Of a stretch of DNA of 33,147 nucleotides, positions 22,900 to 30,011 are shown one piece after another. A program made the position numbers and the translations under genes. Within the stretch, counting starts at the first letter, position 1; each line of letters begins with the position of its first letter. This DNA is from Solirubrobacteraceae bacterium (GTDB taxonomy: Bacteria; Actinomycetota; Thermoleophilia; Solirubrobacterales; Solirubrobacteraceae), in contig JAUYGN010000092.1 of NCBI GenBank assembly GCA_030690545.1, positions 1 through 33,147 on the forward strand. The letters are read 5' to 3'. Under the pieces are notes generated by a model. The model was not told the origin of the DNA. It did no database searches and was given only the letters and a program-made list of their open reading frames with translations.

Positions 22900-23904
22900 G
22901 TGCCCCTCCCACGCGTCGTCGTCGCTGCCGTCGCCGCGCTCCTCCTGACGGGCTGCGGCGCAAGCTCCGGCGACACGTCGCGGGCTCCGCTCGCCGCATC
23001 CTCGGCGGAGCTTCGCGAGCAGCTCAAGGGCGCGACGCAGTCCAGCGCGGCGGACTTCCCGGCCACGGCCGGCCGCACGCTGCAGGCCGTCGCCGATGCG
23101 ATCAACGTCACCGGGCCGCAGGTCGCGCTCGCCGGGACGCTCTACACGCCGGGCGAGAACCGGCTCGCCTTCGGCGTCATCGACGAGCAGACCGGCTTCG
23201 TCTACGGCAAGACCGCCGTGTATGTCGCCGACGGCCCCGACGCCAGGGCGCGCGGCCCGTTCCCGGCGCCCGCCGACCTGCTGATCACCGATCCGGCGTT
23301 CCGCAGCCAGACCGCGGCCGGCGAGGACGATCCGTTCGCCGCGGTCTACGAGGCCCAGGTCCCGTTCCCGCGCACGGGCAAGCAGTCGATCCTCGTCGTC
23401 ACGCAGGTCCGGGGGCGGCTCGTCGCCGCTCCAGCCGCGCTGACGGTCACCGCCGCGAGTCGCGACCCGGTCCCGCGTCCCGGCGCGCGACCGCCGTCGA
23501 TCAACACCGACACGGTCGCCTCGGCCAGCGGCAACGTCGAGGCGATCGAGACGCGCATCCCGCCCGACGACATGCACGGCGTCGACTTCGCCGACGTGAT
23601 CGGCAAGCGCCCGGTCGCCCTGCTGTTCGCGACGCCAGCCCTCTGCGCGTCGCGTGTCTGCGGCCCCGTCGTCGACATCGCGCTGCAGCTCAAGGCGACC
23701 TACGGCAACCGGATGGAGTTCATCCACCAGGAGGTCTACGTCGACAACGATCCCAAGAAGGGGCTGCGGCCGCCGCTGCGCGCCTTCGGCCTACCGACCG
23801 AGCCGTGGCTGTTCGTCTTCGACGAGGACGGCCGCACCACCGCGCGCCTGGAAGGCTCGTTCGGCTTCAACGCCTTCGAGCGCGCGATCAAGAGCGCCCT
23901 CTAA
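22900..23904 (+). CDS. Lipoprotein with thioredoxin-like C-terminal domain
   Basis: 334-residue secreted lipoprotein. The signal peptide ends in a lipobox LLTGC (Cys19). Residues 60-190 form a beta-rich, substrate-like domain (LAFGVIDEQTGFVYGKTAVYV). Residues 220-334 look like a thioredoxin fold: GKRPVALLFATPALCASRVCGPVVDIA, then QEVYVDNDP, a cis-Pro-like PTEPWLFVFDEDGR and a final helix. The Cys pair is C249-x4-C254 instead of CxxC, so it may not be a standard dithiol oxidoreductase. It is divergent from the zinc-ribbon sigma factor, suggesting joint control. Its TAA stop overlaps the TAG of the convergent flippase gene (CTAA). Confidence 0.82.
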   Translation: MPLPRVVVAAVAALLLTGCGASSGDTSRAPLAASSAELREQLKGATQSSAADFPATAGRTLQAVADAINVTGPQVALAGTLYTPGENRLAFGVIDEQTGFVYGKTAVYVADGPDARARGPFPAPADLLITDPAFRSQTAAGEDDPFAAVYEAQVPFPRTGKQSILVVTQVRGRLVAAPAALTVTAASRDPVPRPGARPPSINTDTVASASGNVEAIETRIPPDDMHGVDFADVIGKRPVALLFATPALCASRVCGPVVDIALQLKATYGNRMEFIHQEVYVDNDPKKGLRPPLRAFGLPTEPWLFVFDEDGRTTARLEGSFGFNAFERAIKSAL

Positions 23905-25355
23905 CGCGCCTTGCGCGGCCGCCGGCTCGACCACAGGCGCCGCAGGGCGGCGAGCTCCTCGGGGCGCGCGAAGCGGGTGACGACGAACAGCGCCGGCAGC
24001 AGCGCCAGCGCGCCGGCCCGCAGCGCGAACCCGGCCGCGCCGCCGTCGGGCGCCAGCAGCTCGCCGGCGACGACGACCCCGGCCAGCAGCGCGACCGCGT
24101 GCGCCAGCCGCCCCCATTCGAACGGCACCGTGAACAGCCGCCGGGTCAGGAAGTGCAGGACGACGAGCATCACGGCGTAGGCGAGGACGAGCGCGATCCC
24201 GGCGCCCGCGATGCCGAGCGGCTCGACGAGCACGACGAGCGCGACGACGTTCACGACGACGCCCGCCAGCGCGGCGGGGAAGTTGCGCGTCGTCACGCCG
24301 GCGCGGCCGCCGATCGTGACGACGAGCAGGAACAGGCCGTACATCGACCAGCCGAGCGCGACCCACGGCAGCGCCTCGTGCGCCTCGAAGTACTCCGGCG
24401 CGGCGAGCAGTCGCACGAGCCAGCGCCCGAGCAGCGCCAGGCCGGCGACGACGAAGCCGGTCGCGACGACGTACCAGGTCGTCACCGCCGCGTAGAAGCG
24501 CCCGGCCTGACGGTCGTCGCCGATCGAGTACGCCAGCGGCGGCCAGGCGAGCTGGAAGGCGCGCACGGCGAGGATGACCGCCGTCGCGAGCTTGACCGAC
24601 AGCGCGAACAGGCCGGCCGCCGCCGCGCTCTGCGTGCGCAGCAGGTAGGCGCGGTCGATCACGTGCAGCGCGAAGACGGTCGCCTCGGCGGGAACGGTCG
24701 GCACGCCGAAGGCGAGCAGCGGCCCGAGCCGCATCTGCGGCCGCAGGCCGATCCGGCCGCGCAGCAGCCACCACAGCCCGGCCAGCACGACGACCGACGC
24801 GAGGTAGTTGCCGGCCAGATAGCCGCGCGCGCCGCCGTCGAGCACGACGACGAGCGTCACCGTCAGCGTGACGGTCAGCACGACGTTGCACAGCGACGCG
24901 GCGACGTACGCGCGCCGGCGCTCCTCCACGCGCAGCAGCGCGTAGGCGATCTCGAGGTTCGTGAAGGCCCACAGCCCGACGACCGCGATCCGCATCAGCC
25001 CCGCGTCCTCGAAGCCGAGCAGCAGCCTGCTCAGCGGCCCCGCCAGCAGCATCGCCAGCAGCCCGGCGAGCGTCGTCGTCAGCAGCACCGTCGCGGTCGT
25101 CGTGCGCGCGAGGCGGTCGCGGTCCTCCTCCGGCGTCTGGAAGTGGAAGCGCACGAACGCCTCGCCGAGTCCGAAGCGCAGCAGGATCGAGGCCAGGATG
25201 ATGAACGTCAGCAGCGTCTCGGCGATGCCGAAGTCCGCCCGGCTGAGCGCACGGGTGTAGAGCGGCAGCGTGACGAGCGCGAGCACCGCCGACAGCAGGC
25301 TGGCCGCCTGGTAGGCGGCGCCGCCGGCCAGCAGACGAGCGAACAGGCCGCGCAT
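23901..25355 (-). CDS. Polysaccharide flippase (Wzx/MOP-type)
   Basis: 484-residue protein with about 12-14 transmembrane segments of the oligosaccharide flippase group (MOP superfamily). It opens with GGAAYQAASLLSAVLALVTLPLYTRALSRADFGIAETL, the conserved first-helix text ending in Y/F-G. It should flip undecaprenyl-linked repeat units across the inner membrane. Start ATG 25355 is divergent from the next glycosyltransferase with a 70-bp shared gap. The 3' end overlaps the lipoprotein stop by four nt. The polymerase/ligase candidate is nearby at 28431. Confidence 0.9.
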   Translation of the reverse strand: MRGLFARLLAGGAAYQAASLLSAVLALVTLPLYTRALSRADFGIAETLLTFIILASILLRFGLGEAFVRFHFQTPEEDRDRLARTTTATVLLTTTLAGLLAMLLAGPLSRLLLGFEDAGLMRIAVVGLWAFTNLEIAYALLRVEERRRAYVAASLCNVVLTVTLTVTLVVVLDGGARGYLAGNYLASVVVLAGLWWLLRGRIGLRPQMRLGPLLAFGVPTVPAEATVFALHVIDRAYLLRTQSAAAAGLFALSVKLATAVILAVRAFQLAWPPLAYSIGDDRQAGRFYAAVTTWYVVATGFVVAGLALLGRWLVRLLAAPEYFEAHEALPWVALGWSMYGLFLLVVTIGGRAGVTTRNFPAALAGVVVNVVALVVLVEPLGIAGAGIALVLAYAVMLVVLHFLTRRLFTVPFEWGRLAHAVALLAGVVVAGELLAPDGGAAGFALRAGALALLPALFVVTRFARPEELAALRRLWSSRRPRKAR

Positions 25356-25413
25356 CGCTAGCCGTCCGCTGCGCGACGGCCGGTGGTTTTCAGACAGCCC
25401 ACGCGCGCCACGC

Positions 25414-25419
25414 TACTGT
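25414..25419 (+). promoter_or_regulatory. -10 hexamer, glycosyltransferase gene
   Basis: TACTGT six nt before GTG 25426 with no Shine-Dalgarno; leaderless pattern. Confidence 0.5.
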
Positions 25420-25425
25420 CCGCCC

Positions 25426-26463
25426 GTGCCGGATCCGCGTGCCCTCCTGCTCCTGCCGCGACCGCTGGAGGGGTTCATCCTCGCCGACCAGGCCCGCGAT
25501 CTGCTGCGCGCCGACGGCGTCGTCGCCGCCGATCCGCCGCGGATTCCGTACGGCGCGGTGGCGCGATTGCCCACGGCGCTGCGCGATCGCGTGGCCGGCA
25601 CGACGGCCCGCCGGCTGCTGCGCGCGCTGGACGGCGACCTGCGCGCGGTCGCGATCTTCCATCCCGTGCAATGGCCGCTGGCGCGCGCGCTGCTCGCCGC
25701 GCGCCCCGCCGCCGAGCTCTGGTACGGGCGCTGGGATCGCTACGAGGCCGCCTACGACGCGTCGCCGCCGATGCGCGCCCGGCTCGCCGCGCTGCACGAG
25801 CAGGCCGCCGCGCGCTCGGCGCTGACGTTCGTCGCCTCGGGCAAGCTCGCCGAGCTCGAGCGCGCGGCCGGTCGCGAGGCGCAGGTCGTCGGCCTGGCGG
25901 CCGACTCCTTCCCGGCGCCCGATCCGGGCAGCGCCGTGATCGCCGTCTCGCTCGGCCATCTCGGGTGGCGCACCGACTGGGCGCTGCTGCGCGCGGTCGC
26001 CGAGCGGATGCCCGAGCTCGTGCTGCTGCTCGTCGGCGCCTGGCACGACGACGAGTGCGCAGGCGACGCCGACTTCGCCTGGTGCCGCAGCGCCCCCAAC
26101 CTCGTCTGGCTGGGCCGGCGCTCCGACGACGAGGCGGCACGGCTGATCCTCTGCGCCGACGTCGGGATCCTGCCGTTCCGCGTCGAGCCCTTCAACGACG
26201 CCGCGCTGCCCTACCGGATCCTCAAGTACGCGTGCCTCGGGCGGCGGACGATCTCACCCGAGCTCGCCGGCGTGCACACCTGGGGACGCGCCGTGACGAC
26301 CGTACCCGACGCCGACGCCTTCGTCGCGGCGCTGCGCGCGCAGGCCGGCGCGCGGCTGGCTCCCGACGCGGCGCTGCGCGCGTGGGCGCTCGAGCAGACC
26401 GCCGAGCGCGTCAACGCGCCGCTGTGGGAGCGGCTGCGCGCGCTGGGCATCGCCTCGCGCTGA
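25426..26463 (+). CDS. Glycosyltransferase (GT-B type)
   Basis: 345-residue protein with two Rossmann-like halves. The N-terminal half has ALLLLPRPLEGFI, VAIFHPVQWPLA and YGRWDRYEAAY. The C-terminal half has VIAVSLGHLGWRTDWALL, LVLLLVGAWHDDE, NLVWLGRRSDDEAARLILCADVGILPFRVEPFNDAALPYRILKYACLGRRTIS. The last stretch is the usual donor-binding segment of GT1/GT4-like enzymes (DVGILPF..N....P.K..EY..). It is probably cytoplasmic and works on the same surface glycan as its neighbours. GTG 25426 is supported by the -10 TACTGT. It converges on the septum-formation gene with an 8-bp gap. Confidence 0.8.
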   Translation: MPDPRALLLLPRPLEGFILADQARDLLRADGVVAADPPRIPYGAVARLPTALRDRVAGTTARRLLRALDGDLRAVAIFHPVQWPLARALLAARPAAELWYGRWDRYEAAYDASPPMRARLAALHEQAAARSALTFVASGKLAELERAAGREAQVVGLAADSFPAPDPGSAVIAVSLGHLGWRTDWALLRAVAERMPELVLLLVGAWHDDECAGDADFAWCRSAPNLVWLGRRSDDEAARLILCADVGILPFRVEPFNDAALPYRILKYACLGRRTISPELAGVHTWGRAVTTVPDADAFVAALRAQAGARLAPDAALRAWALEQTAERVNAPLWERLRALGIASR

Positions 26464-26471
26464 GCGACGGG

Positions 26472-26999
26472 TCAGGTGTCGTCGTCGGACTGCGGGCGCT
26501 GCGGCAGCTTGCCCGTGCGGGGCTGCTTGAACGTCGCCAGGCAGGTGATCTCGCGATCGCCGTCGGCCCAGCTGGCCTGCGTCGGATAGACGTACTTGTA
26601 GCCCAGCTGCGGATCGCGGAACGCCTCCGCGGTGGCCTGGCGGCGCAGCCGCGCACGGCACCCGCGCTGCCCCTTGCCGTTGACGAACTCGACGCCGGGA
26701 TAGCGTGCCTTCTCGCCGCCCTCGAGCTCGATCAGCGTGAAGATCTCGCCGTCGTGCGGCCGGTCGCAGCTGACCGCTTCGAACGTCGTCACGTCGCCCT
26801 GGTTGGCGTTCGCGTCGGTCACGCAGTCGCCGATCTTCAGGCTGTTCGCGCTGACCGTGCCGATGCTCGGCTCGACCGCCGCGGCGCTGTCGTCGTCGTC
26901 GCCGCCGGACAGCGCGAGCACGAGCGCGAAGACGATCAACGCGATCGCCGCCAGAGCCCCCAGTCCGATCAGGAACGGCTTGGTCGTGAGGACCTTCAC
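26472..26999 (-). CDS. Septum-formation-domain membrane protein
   Basis: 175 residues. A single N-terminal transmembrane helix (about 9-30), an Asp-run (GGDDDDS), then an extracytoplasmic domain of the Septum_form type: IGDCVTD, AVSCDRPHDGEIF, RGCRARL, PTQASWADGDREITCLATF. Four cysteines (CVTD, SCD, GCRA, TCLA) could make two disulfides. Family members are thought to act at the division septum or envelope of actinobacteria; evidence here is similarity only. GTG 26999 is chosen over the longer frame from 27230, because that extension lies inside the GT39 gene and a -10 TAGTCT sits 7 nt upstream. Confidence 0.75.
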   Translation of the reverse strand: MKVLTTKPFLIGLGALAAIALIVFALVLALSGGDDDDSAAAVEPSIGTVSANSLKIGDCVTDANANQGDVTTFEAVSCDRPHDGEIFTLIELEGGEKARYPGVEFVNGKGQRGCRARLRRQATAEAFRDPQLGYKYVYPTQASWADGDREITCLATFKQPRTGKLPQRPQSDDDT

Positions 27000-27006
27000 T
27001 CCGCCG

Positions 27007-27012
27007 AGACTA
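27007..27012 (-). promoter_or_regulatory. -10 hexamer overlapping the GT39 stop codon
   Basis: TAGTCT on the minus strand, seven nt before GTG 26999. Its first three bases are the TAG stop of the upstream glycosyltransferase, so the septum-formation gene may have its own promoter at the end of the operon. Confidence 0.45.
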
Positions 27013-28434
27013 GCGCGGACGCGCCGGGCATGAGACCGCGGCGCGGAACGGCCCGTGCACGGCGGACGCAGCGGCGCCCGGCGGTCGGTTCGTCGCGCGC
27101 GACACGCCGTCGGCGCGTCCGAAGCGCCGCTCGAACTTCGCGTCGCCGGCGATGTAGACGGCAACCGCGCCAGGCGAGCGCAGCGCGCCGCCCTCGCCCG
27201 CCCGCGTGCGAACGGCGTCGGCGTCGGCATCGAGCAGCCAGCGCGCGTCGGGCACGAGCCGGTAGGTCGGGAACGTCAGCGCGCCGCAGCGCAGCCCCGC
27301 CTGCACGCGCGGCTGCGCCAGCAGGCCGCTCAGCTCGCCGTGCGTGCGGTCGATGAAGCGCAGCTCGTCGCGCAGCGCACCGAAGCTGCCCGCCTTGACG
27401 ACGAGGAACGCGACGCCGACGACGAGCGCGCCGGCCGCCGCGCGACGCCAGCGCGTGCGCAGCGGCCCCGGCTGCAGCGTCGTGAAGCCCAGCACCGCAT
27501 AGCCGGCCAGCACGCACAGCGCGACGGCGGGCAGCGTCAGGTAGCGCGGGATCAGCGACAGCCCGGCGACGCCGATCGCCGCGAACGTCAGCGCGCCCGC
27601 GCCGCACAGCGCGAGCGGGACCGCGAGCGCCCGCCAGCCGAAGCGGCGCAGCGCGAGCGCGAGCCCGATCACCCCGGCCAGCGCGACCGGCGGACGCGCG
27701 AGGTCGGCGAGGTGCGTGACGAACGTGCCCGGCACGTTGCCCAGGCCGCGCTCGCGGTCCAGCGACTCCGACAGCGCCTGCGTGCTCGTCAGGCTGAAGA
27801 GGGGGTCGCCGGTGACGGCGAGGTCGACGAGGCACCACAGCACGGGCGCGCCGGCGGCGAGCGCCAGCAGGCCGCCGCGCGCGCGCGGCGAGCGTTCCGG
27901 CAGGCACCACAGCCAATACAGGCCCGCCAGCACCCACGCCTCCGGTCGCAGCAGCCCGGCGAGCGCGAGCAACGTCATCGGCAACGCGCCGCGGCGCGGG
28001 CGCCGGACCTCGAGCGCGGCCGCCCAGACGACGAGCGCGAGGAACGGCACGTCGACGAAGGCGCGCACCGCGTAGAGCAGGAACGCGAAGCTCGATCCGA
28101 CGAGCAGCGCGCCGAGCAGCGCCGGCGCCGTGCCGAACAGCGCGCGGCCGAGCACGTAGGCCGCCGCGATCAGCGCGACGAGGCTGAGCACGGTGACGAG
28201 CACGAGCAGCCGGTCGGCGTGCTCGCCGGCGAGCGACAGCAGCGCGCCGAGCGCGAGGTAGAGCGGATGCTGCGTCGGCGCGAACGGGTCCTCGAAGCCG
28301 GGGGTGGCGCCGGCCAGCAGGTCGCGGCCCCAGACGAGGTGGTGGTAGGCGTCGTAGTCGGGGTAGGTCGGAACGAGCGCCCAGGCGATGACGGCGGCGA
28401 GCGTCAGCGCGGCGAGCGCCGCCCGCTCGCTCAC
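27010..28434 (-). CDS. GT39-like membrane glycosyltransferase (ArnT/PMT fold)
   Basis: 474-residue polytopic protein with about 11 hydrophobic segments. The first external loop has VPTYPDYDAYHHLVWGRDLLAG, where the Asp pair matches the catalytic acidic motif of GT-C enzymes using lipid-phosphate sugars. A later LLRPEAWVLAGLYWLW segment is typical of the family. A C-terminal soluble part (about 350-460) ends in low-complexity Arg/Ala sequence. It would transfer a sugar outside the membrane onto a glycan or protein. GTG 28434 overlaps the TGA of the ligase gene by four nt (GTGA), placing it in the same operon. Confidence 0.82.
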   Translation of the reverse strand: MSERAALAALTLAAVIAWALVPTYPDYDAYHHLVWGRDLLAGATPGFEDPFAPTQHPLYLALGALLSLAGEHADRLLVLVTVLSLVALIAAAYVLGRALFGTAPALLGALLVGSSFAFLLYAVRAFVDVPFLALVVWAAALEVRRPRRGALPMTLLALAGLLRPEAWVLAGLYWLWCLPERSPRARGGLLALAAGAPVLWCLVDLAVTGDPLFSLTSTQALSESLDRERGLGNVPGTFVTHLADLARPPVALAGVIGLALALRRFGWRALAVPLALCGAGALTFAAIGVAGLSLIPRYLTLPAVALCVLAGYAVLGFTTLQPGPLRTRWRRAAAGALVVGVAFLVVKAGSFGALRDELRFIDRTHGELSGLLAQPRVQAGLRCGALTFPTYRLVPDARWLLDADADAVRTRAGEGGALRSPGAVAVYIAGDAKFERRFGRADGVSRATNRPPGAAASAVHGPFRAAVSCPARPR

Positions 28435-30011
28435 GGCTCCGAGGTCGGCTCGGAGGTCGCGGCCGGGCTCGGCGCGGACGGCGGCGCGGGCGCCGTCCCC
28501 GAATCCGGCTCGCGTGCCGCGCCGGCCGCCAGCACGGACCCGAGCGCCAGCAGCGCCCAGGTCAGCGGGTCCTCGAGGAACGCCGCGTAGAGCAGCGTGT
28601 GCACGACGAGCGCGGCGAACGCCGCGGCCACCGCCGCTCGCATGATCGAGCCGCTCGCGCGGCGCAGCAACGTCGCGATCGCGGTGCCGACGAGCGCCAG
28701 GTAGAGCAGCAGGCCGCCGATGCCCTGCTCGGCCGCGACGGTGATCGGGATCGTGTGCGAGGCCGCCGTCGCGCGCGCGCTGGAGGTCTTCTCACGGGCG
28801 CGGTACTCGGTCTCGAAGGCAGCCGCCCCCCAGCCGGTGAGCGGGCGCTCGGCGGCCAGCTCGACGCCGCCGCGCACGAGCGACCAGCGTCCGCTCGTGA
28901 CGTTGTCAGCCGAGCCCTGCAGGCCGACCACGCCCGGCGCGAGGAGCACGACGAGCAGGCCGGTGACCGCGAAGCCGGCGACGACCGCCGCCGCCCGCCC
29001 GGCGCCCCAGCGCAGCCCGCCGAGCACCGTCAGCCCGACGAGCAGGCCCGTGAAGGAGGACTGCGACAGCGTCAGCACGAGCCCCGCCCAGAGCAGCGCC
29101 AGCGCCGCCACGCAGCCGGCGGCGAGCGCCGGGCGCCGGCACCACAGCAGCACCGCCGCGACGGCGAGCATCACCGTGACGAGGAAGCGCCCGTAGATGT
29201 TCGGATCGAAGAACAGCGAGTTGACGCGGAAGTGGATCTCGAACTGGTTGGAGCTGATCACCTTCGGGTTGAGCAGCAGCTCGCGCTTGGCGTACTCGAC
29301 GAAGCCGATCCCGACGAAGGCCGCCGCGAGCACGAGCAGCACGATCAGGCAGCGGCCCGCCAGCGCGGCCGTCCAGCGAATCCGGACGAGCAGCGCGTAG
29401 AGCAGCGCGAACGGGACGTAGAAGAAGATCGTCTGCGCGAGCGCGGCGTCGAAGTCGCTCGAGTAGGCGGCCTGCGCGGCGTACAGGACGATCGCCCCCG
29501 CCAGCAGCCATTCGAGCGCCCCGCGCTCGTGCTCGCGCCGATGCTCGCCGGCGCCCTCGCCGGGCGCGGGGTCGTCGAGCCCGCGCGTCGCGCGCAGGCG
29601 CGGCACCGCGTAGGCGAGCACGCCGGCGGCGATCACGAGATACAGCGGCACGAGCAGGTTCGCCGTGTCGCCGCCGGACTCGATCGGCACGCGAAACGGC
29701 AGCGCCGCCGCCGCGGCGAGCGCGAGCAGCGCCGGCCGGCGATGGATCGCGAGCGCGCCGAGCGCGAGCACGACGAGCCCGCCGCCGGCGGCGGCGAGCG
29801 CCAGCAGCGGGCGCTCGCGCAGCGGCTGCAGCTGCGGCGTCGACCAGATGTTCGCCAGCAGCAGGACCGGCGTCAGGACCAGCGCGCCGAGCATCGCGGT
29901 GGCGCGGGCGCGCGGCGAGCGGGCCAGCAGGACGGCGGCCGCCAGCAGCGCCGCGACGACGACCCCCGCCGTCTGGGCGACCTCCCCGAGCGTTGTCACC
30001 GCGCCGATCAT
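28431..30011 (-). CDS. O-antigen ligase / Wzy-like polymerase
   Basis: 526 residues, about 12 transmembrane segments, with the Wzy_C/O-antigen ligase signature. The conserved block SLFFDPNIYGRFLVTVMLAV, LVLTLSQSSFTGLLVG, then RPLTGWGAAAFETEY and SHTIPITVAAEQGIGGLLLYLALV match the large periplasmic-loop region of ligases and polymerases (the Arg/His-containing GWG...H segment). It would polymerise or attach lipid-linked glycan on the outer face of the membrane. ATG 30011 overlaps the FlgD-like gene stop by four nt (ATGA). A longer frame to 31193 is an antisense-frame shadow of that gene. Confidence 0.88.
   Translation of the reverse strand: MIGAVTTLGEVAQTAGVVVAALLAAAVLLARSPRARATAMLGALVLTPVLLLANIWSTPQLQPLRERPLLALAAAGGGLVVLALGALAIHRRPALLALAAAAALPFRVPIESGGDTANLLVPLYLVIAAGVLAYAVPRLRATRGLDDPAPGEGAGEHRREHERGALEWLLAGAIVLYAAQAAYSSDFDAALAQTIFFYVPFALLYALLVRIRWTAALAGRCLIVLLVLAAAFVGIGFVEYAKRELLLNPKVISSNQFEIHFRVNSLFFDPNIYGRFLVTVMLAVAAVLLWCRRPALAAGCVAALALLWAGLVLTLSQSSFTGLLVGLTVLGGLRWGAGRAAAVVAGFAVTGLLVVLLAPGVVGLQGSADNVTSGRWSLVRGGVELAAERPLTGWGAAAFETEYRAREKTSSARATAASHTIPITVAAEQGIGGLLLYLALVGTAIATLLRRASGSIMRAAVAAAFAALVVHTLLYAAFLEDPLTWALLALGSVLAAGAAREPDSGTAPAPPSAPSPAATSEPTSEP

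Noticed and set aside
22725-23111. N-terminal extension of the zinc-ribbon sigma factor
   Set aside because: It runs antisense through the lipoprotein signal peptide and promoter and is not domain-like; ATG 22724 begins exactly at the ribbon.
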